A DNA stretch of 64,000 bases from JBBDMU01 sp040905685. GTDB taxonomy: Bacteria > Bacteroidota > Rhodothermia > Balneolales > Natronogracilivirgulaceae. The position numbers were made by a program, and so were the translations under genes. Under the pieces are notes generated by a model. It was not told the DNA's origin, searched no databases, and worked only from the letters and a program-made list of their open reading frames with translations. Shown here piece after piece: positions 59,456 to 64,000 of this stretch (the stretch's first letter is position 1; the number at the start of each line of letters is the position of its first letter). The DNA lies in contig JBBDRB010000092.1 of assembly GCA_040905685.1 (NCBI GenBank), forward strand, positions 20,006 to 84,005, written 5' to 3'.

Positions 59456-60958
59456 TTATTGAAATCTGTATTCATAGGTAATAGGCCTGTCTTCCAGAAA
59501 ATTGTACAGGGTCAGGCGCCTGAGAGAATACCAGCCAATCCAGAAATCCCTCAGTGCACTTATATACCCCTGGCGGGCGCTGTCTTTTTCGTTTTGGGCT
59601 ATGAACAGATTGGTGATATCTATCCGGCCGATCAGATACCGGTTCTGGGTAACATCATACCGGTGCTGGGCAATGGTGTCGGATTGGGCAGCGAGCGATA
59701 CCTGGTCTCCCAGCTGGAGGAATTGCGTAACCCGGTAATCCACCTCCTGAATAAACTGCCTACGCTGGTACTGAATGCTGTTGGCCACCTCCCGTTGCTG
59801 GTTCAGGGCCGCGTTTACCTGGGCCCGCTGCTTGCCCCAGTTATAAAGGGGGATATCAAAGCCGATGGTAAAAAACTGGCGGTTTTGAGGGTTGTCATAT
59901 AACTCATTAAGGTAGGGAGAGGTTTGATTCAGTCCGTAGTTAGCCCGGATCGTGGCAGAGAAGCCCCCTTCGCCTTTGGCCTGGGCCAGATTCCGGTCGG
60001 CCTGCAATTCATTCAGCCGGTAATTCAGCGCTTCACTGTTGTTCTGTATGGCCAGCTCCTTGGCCCTTTCCATATCCACCGAGATCACCGGCAGATCGTG
60101 GGGGGCTTCCAGCTCAATCTCCACATCGGTGGGAAAGCCCAAAAGGATCTTAAAATTGCTAAGGGTCCTGTCGTATTCAATACGGGCGGTGGTCAGGGAC
60201 GATTCGGCATTTCTAAGCTGCAGTTCGGATTGAAGCAGATCATTTTCAGCTATGCTTCCTACGTTATACCGGCCCCGCGAAATGTTATAAATTGAATCAT
60301 TCCGGACGACATTAAACTCGGCATTTTCCAGATTGATCCTGGATAAATACACATTAAAAAAGTTTTGGGTTACCTCAACAGCCAACGCCTCCAGATCCCC
60401 CACGAATTCTTTTTGGGAGATCTCAAGCTGAAGGGGCTCCAGCCGGTTCCGCCATTTCAGGTTGTTGAACTGGAACAGAGGCTGCTGAATGCCAACCACC
60501 AAAGGGGTGCTTTGCCAAAGATACGTATTCTCGCCGCCGAAGATCCCGAGACGGGTCACCCCCGAAGAAAGGGAAACAGAACCGCCGGTAGGCAGAATGC
60601 TTTGATTGATGGAAAGGGCGGACGTGGCCTCCGATTGTATCCTTGAAGAAAAGGTAACCGTCCCGTCATCGAGGGTGTTGGGAAATATATTCTTATTAAA
60701 GTTCGGGGAATCGCCACTCAGCGTCAAGCTGGGCAACAGGTCGGCCCGAAAGGATTCATACTGCCACCGGCTGGCCACCAGCGAAGAGCGGATGGCCTCG
60801 GCAACCGGGCTTTGTTCCTGGGCAATGGCAATGCATTCTTCCAGGGAAAGGGTCCCCAGGTTCAGTTGGTCCTGTGACGAGGCGCTGCCTGCCATGGCAG
60901 CCAGAAGTATGATGGCACCGATAAAGGAGGCCGTCCGTCTAATTATGGTGTAATGCAT
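59456..60958 (-). CDS. TolC-family outer-membrane efflux channel
   Basis: This outer-membrane factor has a signal peptide (SFIGAIILLAAMAGSASSQ) and two OEP repeats with long amphipathic helices (ECIAIAQEQSPVAEAIRSSL, ESSLTTARIEYDRTLSNFK, SVAQSDT-like helices near the end). The frame can be extended to 61003. I choose the ATG at 60958, overlapping the upstream permease gene by 20 bases, because it gives a normal signal peptide and a 500-residue protein. It forms the exit duct for the MacA/MacB-like pair upstream and converges on purU, 21 bases apart. Confidence 0.9.
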   Translation of the reverse strand: MHYTIIRRTASFIGAIILLAAMAGSASSQDQLNLGTLSLEECIAIAQEQSPVAEAIRSSLVASRWQYESFRADLLPSLTLSGDSPNFNKNIFPNTLDDGTVTFSSRIQSEATSALSINQSILPTGGSVSLSSGVTRLGIFGGENTYLWQSTPLVVGIQQPLFQFNNLKWRNRLEPLQLEISQKEFVGDLEALAVEVTQNFFNVYLSRINLENAEFNVVRNDSIYNISRGRYNVGSIAENDLLQSELQLRNAESSLTTARIEYDRTLSNFKILLGFPTDVEIELEAPHDLPVISVDMERAKELAIQNNSEALNYRLNELQADRNLAQAKGEGGFSATIRANYGLNQTSPYLNELYDNPQNRQFFTIGFDIPLYNWGKQRAQVNAALNQQREVANSIQYQRRQFIQEVDYRVTQFLQLGDQVSLAAQSDTIAQHRYDVTQNRYLIGRIDITNLFIAQNEKDSARQGYISALRDFWIGWYSLRRLTLYNFLEDRPITYEYRFQ

Positions 60959-62294
60959 GGATTGGATCTTGTTCAGCTGCGTTTCGTGCAGGGAAATAAC
61001 CAAAGATGATCCCGATTATCATTGCCACTCCAAATGACAATAATATGGATGCGGGGGTAACCATGGTGACTATTCCTGCTGTAAATTCAATGAGGTAACT
61101 AAATGAAATTCCCAGGATGATGCCGATTATCCCGCCCGTAATACTGATGGCCAGGGCTTCGGTCAGGAACTGAAGCTGGATATCCTGTTTATGGGCGCCC
61201 ACGGCACGGCGCAAACCTATTTCCCGATAGCGTTCAACGACAGAGGCCAGCATGATATTCATGATGCCGATGCCCCCCACCAGCAACGAAATCGATGCGA
61301 TGGATGACAACACGATATTGAAAATACGCTGGGTGCGCCGTTCCTGCTGCAATAGAAGTTCCGGTACGATTAATTCAAAGTCCACGACCCCGTTATGACG
61401 CCGCAGCAGCATGCGCCTCATTATATCGGAAAGGGCTACACTATATTGATTATCCGTTACCCTGACGATGAGCTTGTCGAGCTGATTATTGTTGTGCGCG
61501 ACATTTCCGGAAGATGAGCTGCCATCGTTGTTATTATTACCGTTAGCGGATGAAGCGGCTGCCTGTATATCCTGACCGGTAACCAGCGACCGGTTTTTAT
61601 AGCGCAGCAAGGCACTGGTAGCCGGGGTGTACATATCCAGGTTATAATTCCGGATTCCCAGGTTATCAATGTCTTCGGTACTTATTTCCCTCCTTTTCAG
61701 CACGCCTACGACGGTAAACCAAATGTCGCCGGCTTTGATCCTTTTGCCCATAGGATCTTCTCCCAGGAAAAACTTTGATTGTATATCCGAGCCAATAATA
61801 CAAACCGGCTCGGCCTGGCTGACATGCAGATCCGAAAAAGTCCGGCCGGCCTGAAATTCAAAACTATTGATCTCAAAGTAATTCGGGCTTACGCCCACCA
61901 GTTTCCCTGAGCGGATCCGGCCGCTGCGTATAAACGAAGTCTCGAAAATAATTTCCGGGGTGACCGATTCGATATAGGGAATGTTCTTTTGGATGCTCTC
62001 CATATCTGCCAGGGTCAGGCCGGGTGAATACCTTTTCTGGTTCCTGTTGTCCTGAGTCGTCTGCTGAAAATCCCCTTCCACCTGCTCGACGACGGCTTCA
62101 ATGATGATATTATTGGTTCCCAGCAGCTGCATCTGCTGCATAACCTCTTCCTGGGCACCACGGCCGATAGCCAGCATGGCGATTACGGATGCCACCCCGA
62201 AGATGATCCCAAGTGAGGTCAGCAGCGACCGCATGGTATTCTGGCGGATGGCTTTCAGTGCAATACTGAAATTATATACTAGTTTTTGTAACAA
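60939..62294 (-). CDS. MacB-like ABC transporter permease (no ATPase domain)
   Basis: The 451-residue permease has one N-terminal helix (MRSLLTSLGIIFGVASVIAML), a periplasmic MacB core domain, and three C-terminal helices of the FtsX type (GGIGIMNIMLASVVERYREIGLRRAVGA). Unlike E. coli MacB it lacks the ATPase module. The start is TTG at 62294, needed to retain the amphipathic N-terminus. An Asn/Ser-rich insert of about 25 residues (near residue 250) interrupts the periplasmic domain and may be a flexible surface loop. No ATPase gene is in the window. Confidence 0.9.
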   Translation of the reverse strand: MLQKLVYNFSIALKAIRQNTMRSLLTSLGIIFGVASVIAMLAIGRGAQEEVMQQMQLLGTNNIIIEAVVEQVEGDFQQTTQDNRNQKRYSPGLTLADMESIQKNIPYIESVTPEIIFETSFIRSGRIRSGKLVGVSPNYFEINSFEFQAGRTFSDLHVSQAEPVCIIGSDIQSKFFLGEDPMGKRIKAGDIWFTVVGVLKRREISTEDIDNLGIRNYNLDMYTPATSALLRYKNRSLVTGQDIQAAASSANGNNNNDGSSSSGNVAHNNNQLDKLIVRVTDNQYSVALSDIMRRMLLRRHNGVVDFELIVPELLLQQERRTQRIFNIVLSSIASISLLVGGIGIMNIMLASVVERYREIGLRRAVGAHKQDIQLQFLTEALAISITGGIIGIILGISFSYLIEFTAGIVTMVTPASILLSFGVAMIIGIIFGYFPARNAAEQDPIHALHHN

Positions 62295-62368
62295 AGATCA
62301 GGGGCCTTTTATATAAATCTTTTAATAATATATGAGCATTGAAATGAATCTGCCACGGCACAGAAGTA

Positions 62369-63727
62369 TTAATCTTCCTCCAGATGAATATCTTCCTGCC
62401 CTCCTTCAGGATGCCTTTCATCGGAATCCGGCTGGCGGATAATGACCTCTTCGTTTTCTTCCTGCTCACGGTATTTCTGAAGAATTTCTTCTGATAAGTA
62501 GCTTTTATTAATATTCGACGTATCCGGTGGCCGGGTCAAAAACAGCTGATCATTCCTGTCCACGCCTTCAAGAATTACCACCTCATTTTCATTCATCAGG
62601 CCCAGGACCACCTGTTGCATGACCGGCCGGGCTCCCCGCTTATACACCACCATCATCGAGTCCTGGGTAAAGACAGTCTCCAGCGGCACGAACAGGGCAT
62701 GGTCTGCTGAATTTACCTGGATAGTATTGCTCGTTGTCATGGCCGGGCGCAGGGTGGAATCCGGCTCACTGACTCGGATCACCACTTCAAAGACTTTGGA
62801 ATTGGAGTTGGGACGCTGCTCCCCGATGTTGGTCACTTCGGTGACGATACCGCTCAGGATCTTGTCTGGGTTGGCATCGAGCCCGATGGAAACGGGCTGC
62901 TGTAATTTTATCTTATTGATGTCGACTTCGTTGATATAAGTTACCGATTCCATTACGCTGAAATCCGGCAATTCGGCTACGATGGGATTCCATCCATAAA
63001 TGGTGCTGCCCTCTTTCACTTTAGACCCGTCGTCGTTCCTTCTATAGATGACCATCCCGTTTTCAGGAGCCCGGATTTCAAACCTTTCCATGATCTCTGT
63101 TATTCTCTCCACGTCATAACGTTCTTCCTGCACTTCATTTTGCCGTCTGCGCAGATTGGCTTCCGCCTGCATCACGGTGGTCACATACCTGCTTTTGGCC
63201 TGTTCCAGCTGCCGTTCCGCTTGTTCCAGGGCAATATCAGCCTGCCGCTGAACAGCCGGTGATTCGTATTCTGCCTGTTCGACGGCTATTTTCCGTTCCT
63301 CCAGGTTATACTCCAGATCCAGTATATCATACCGGGCCTGGGAAAGGGTCAGGGCTGAATCCAGCTGGGCCTGTTCCAGCTGCGTTTCTTCTTCTTCCAG
63401 GTCCAGTTCGGCATCCTGCAAGGTGCTTAAGACACTTGAGCGGTCCAGTTCGGCAACAAAATCTCCTTTTTCCACAACCGTCCCTTCGGGCACCAGCCGG
63501 AGTATAGGCACATTATTGATCCGGTAATTGCGCATATTTTCCGGACCCCTGATACTGGTAGAGGTTTCAGCACGTAATTCGCCGCTGGTCGTTATGCTCA
63601 CATCGAACAAGCCCTCGCTGGGTGATACATACATCATGTTGGATTCGGAAGATTCCGTATCAACGGCAAGCCAGGCTCCCAAAAGGATGATGACCACCAA
63701 TCCTCCGATATAATATTTTATTTTCAT
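62369..63727 (-). CDS. Periplasmic adaptor protein (MacA/HlyD family)
   Basis: The 452-residue membrane-fusion protein has an N-terminal membrane helix (YIGGLVVIILLGAWLAV), a lipoyl-like half-domain, a long alpha-helical coiled coil (roughly residues 95-215, rich in Gln/Glu), a second lipoyl half (RAPENGMVIYRR), a beta-barrel domain (VSIGLDANPDKILSGIVTEV) and a C-terminal acidic tail. It bridges the permease and TolC. It is the first gene of the efflux set, 74 bases before the permease. Confidence 0.9.
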   Translation of the reverse strand: MKIKYYIGGLVVIILLGAWLAVDTESSESNMMYVSPSEGLFDVSITTSGELRAETSTSIRGPENMRNYRINNVPILRLVPEGTVVEKGDFVAELDRSSVLSTLQDAELDLEEEETQLEQAQLDSALTLSQARYDILDLEYNLEERKIAVEQAEYESPAVQRQADIALEQAERQLEQAKSRYVTTVMQAEANLRRRQNEVQEERYDVERITEIMERFEIRAPENGMVIYRRNDDGSKVKEGSTIYGWNPIVAELPDFSVMESVTYINEVDINKIKLQQPVSIGLDANPDKILSGIVTEVTNIGEQRPNSNSKVFEVVIRVSEPDSTLRPAMTTSNTIQVNSADHALFVPLETVFTQDSMMVVYKRGARPVMQQVVLGLMNENEVVILEGVDRNDQLFLTRPPDTSNINKSYLSEEILQKYREQEENEEVIIRQPDSDERHPEGGQEDIHLEED

Positions 63728-63879
63728 AACAAAATCTGAATTGATCCTTCTTAATACCGGCTTCCGTCAAGTAGGAAATACCTTATATTTTTAGTTCAAA
63801 TAAACCTGTTTTTAGCTAAATAATACAATTGGAATTGCATCTTTTTACATAACAAGATTTTTTTATCAGTATAGCAAGT

Positions 63880-63914
63880 AAAAAAGCCTTACAGAAAATC
63901 TGCAAGACTTTTTT
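63880..63914 (-). terminator. Intrinsic terminator behind tRNA-Pro (also usable on the plus strand)
   Basis: An 11-bp stem with some G-U pairs is formed by 63885-63895 and 63899-63909 with a three-base loop. On the minus strand it is followed by a run of six U residues, ending the tRNA transcript. An A-run on the other side makes it nearly symmetrical. The remaining gap to the efflux operon (63728-63879) shows no gene. Confidence 0.75.
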
Positions 63915-63925
63915 GCCATTCAGAG

Positions 63926-63999
63926 TCGGGGCGACAGGATTTGAACCTGCGACCCCCACGTCCCGAACGTGGTGCGCTACCGGGCTGCGCTACGCCCCG
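63926..63999 (-). tRNA. tRNA-Pro (anticodon CGG)
   Basis: The minus strand folds into a standard 74-base cloverleaf. The acceptor stem is CGGGGCG/CGCCCCG, the D stem GCGC, the anticodon stem CCACG/CGTGG with loop TTCGGGA, and the T arm has GGTTCAAATCC. The discriminator base is A. The CGG anticodon reads CCG proline codons. CCA is not encoded and must be added. It closely resembles E. coli tRNA-Pro(CGG). Confidence 0.97.
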
Positions 64000-64000
64000 A

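Noticed and set aside
1..64000. CRISPR arrays, transposases or prophage
   Set aside because: No direct-repeat arrays, insertion-sequence ends or phage genes were visible on reading the window.

Overview
The window looks like chromosomal DNA of a free-living, Gram-negative bacterium of the Bacteroidota/Rhodothermota/Balneolota group. The evidence is an m-DAP-type MurE, a PASTA-bearing FtsI, a FecI/FecR plus STN-domain TonB receptor set, several lipoproteins, DUF4139 and DUF5666 proteins, one perfect TAnnTTTG promoter element, and few Shine-Dalgarno sites. I favour a Balneolales-like organism, but that is inference. No phage, insertion sequence or CRISPR array is visible, and the only RNA gene is one tRNA-Pro.

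Layout. 1-5.4 kb: start of the dcw cell-wall/division cluster on the minus strand (mraZ, rsmH, ftsL, ftsI, murE; murE runs off the left edge), with a three-copy MraZ operator overlapping its promoter. 5.6-11.2 kb: rlmN, an outer-membrane barrel protein, then lepA, an unknown secreted protein and lepB. 11.4-18.2 kb: a complete ebo cluster split into two divergent arms, eboA-B-C (minus) and eboD-E-F (plus). 18.2-20.6 kb: a ThuA-like lipoprotein and an MFS sugar-type transporter. 21-27.9 kb: an ECF sigma factor, a DUF5666 lipoprotein, a FecR anti-sigma factor and an STN/TonB receptor, preceded by another lipoprotein and a small acidic protein. 28-30.4 kb: OsmC, DUF2721 and glutamate dehydrogenase.

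30.4-50.4 kb is dominated by histidine and nitrogen metabolism. hisG-D-C-B-H-A form one operon, preceded by a short reading frame rich in alternating His codons. hisF and a fused hisIE lie separately, 5 and 14 kb downstream. Between them are an aminotransferase, a DUF4139 protein, an aldehyde dehydrogenase, a BLUF-adenylate cyclase of the bPAC type, a large FAD/Fe-S oxidoreductase and glutamate synthase (gltB). GdhA and GltB supply the glutamate and glutamine economy that HisH and HisC draw on.

50.5-64 kb: an FKBP lipoprotein, a stand-alone hemD, a GHL10 glycosidase-like protein, then a tight four-gene run: ATP-grasp ligase, a 657-residue papain-like protein of unknown family, a divergent alanine racemase, and purU. 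The first three look like an undescribed biosynthetic cassette. The window closes with a MacA/MacB-permease/TolC efflux set lacking a local ATPase, and tRNA-Pro(CGG).

The most interesting items are the ATP-grasp/papain-like/racemase cassette, the divergent ebo cluster, the His-rich leader upstream of hisG, the BLUF cyclase that has lost its flavin-contact asparagines, and the HisB enzyme carrying a degenerate phosphatase domain.
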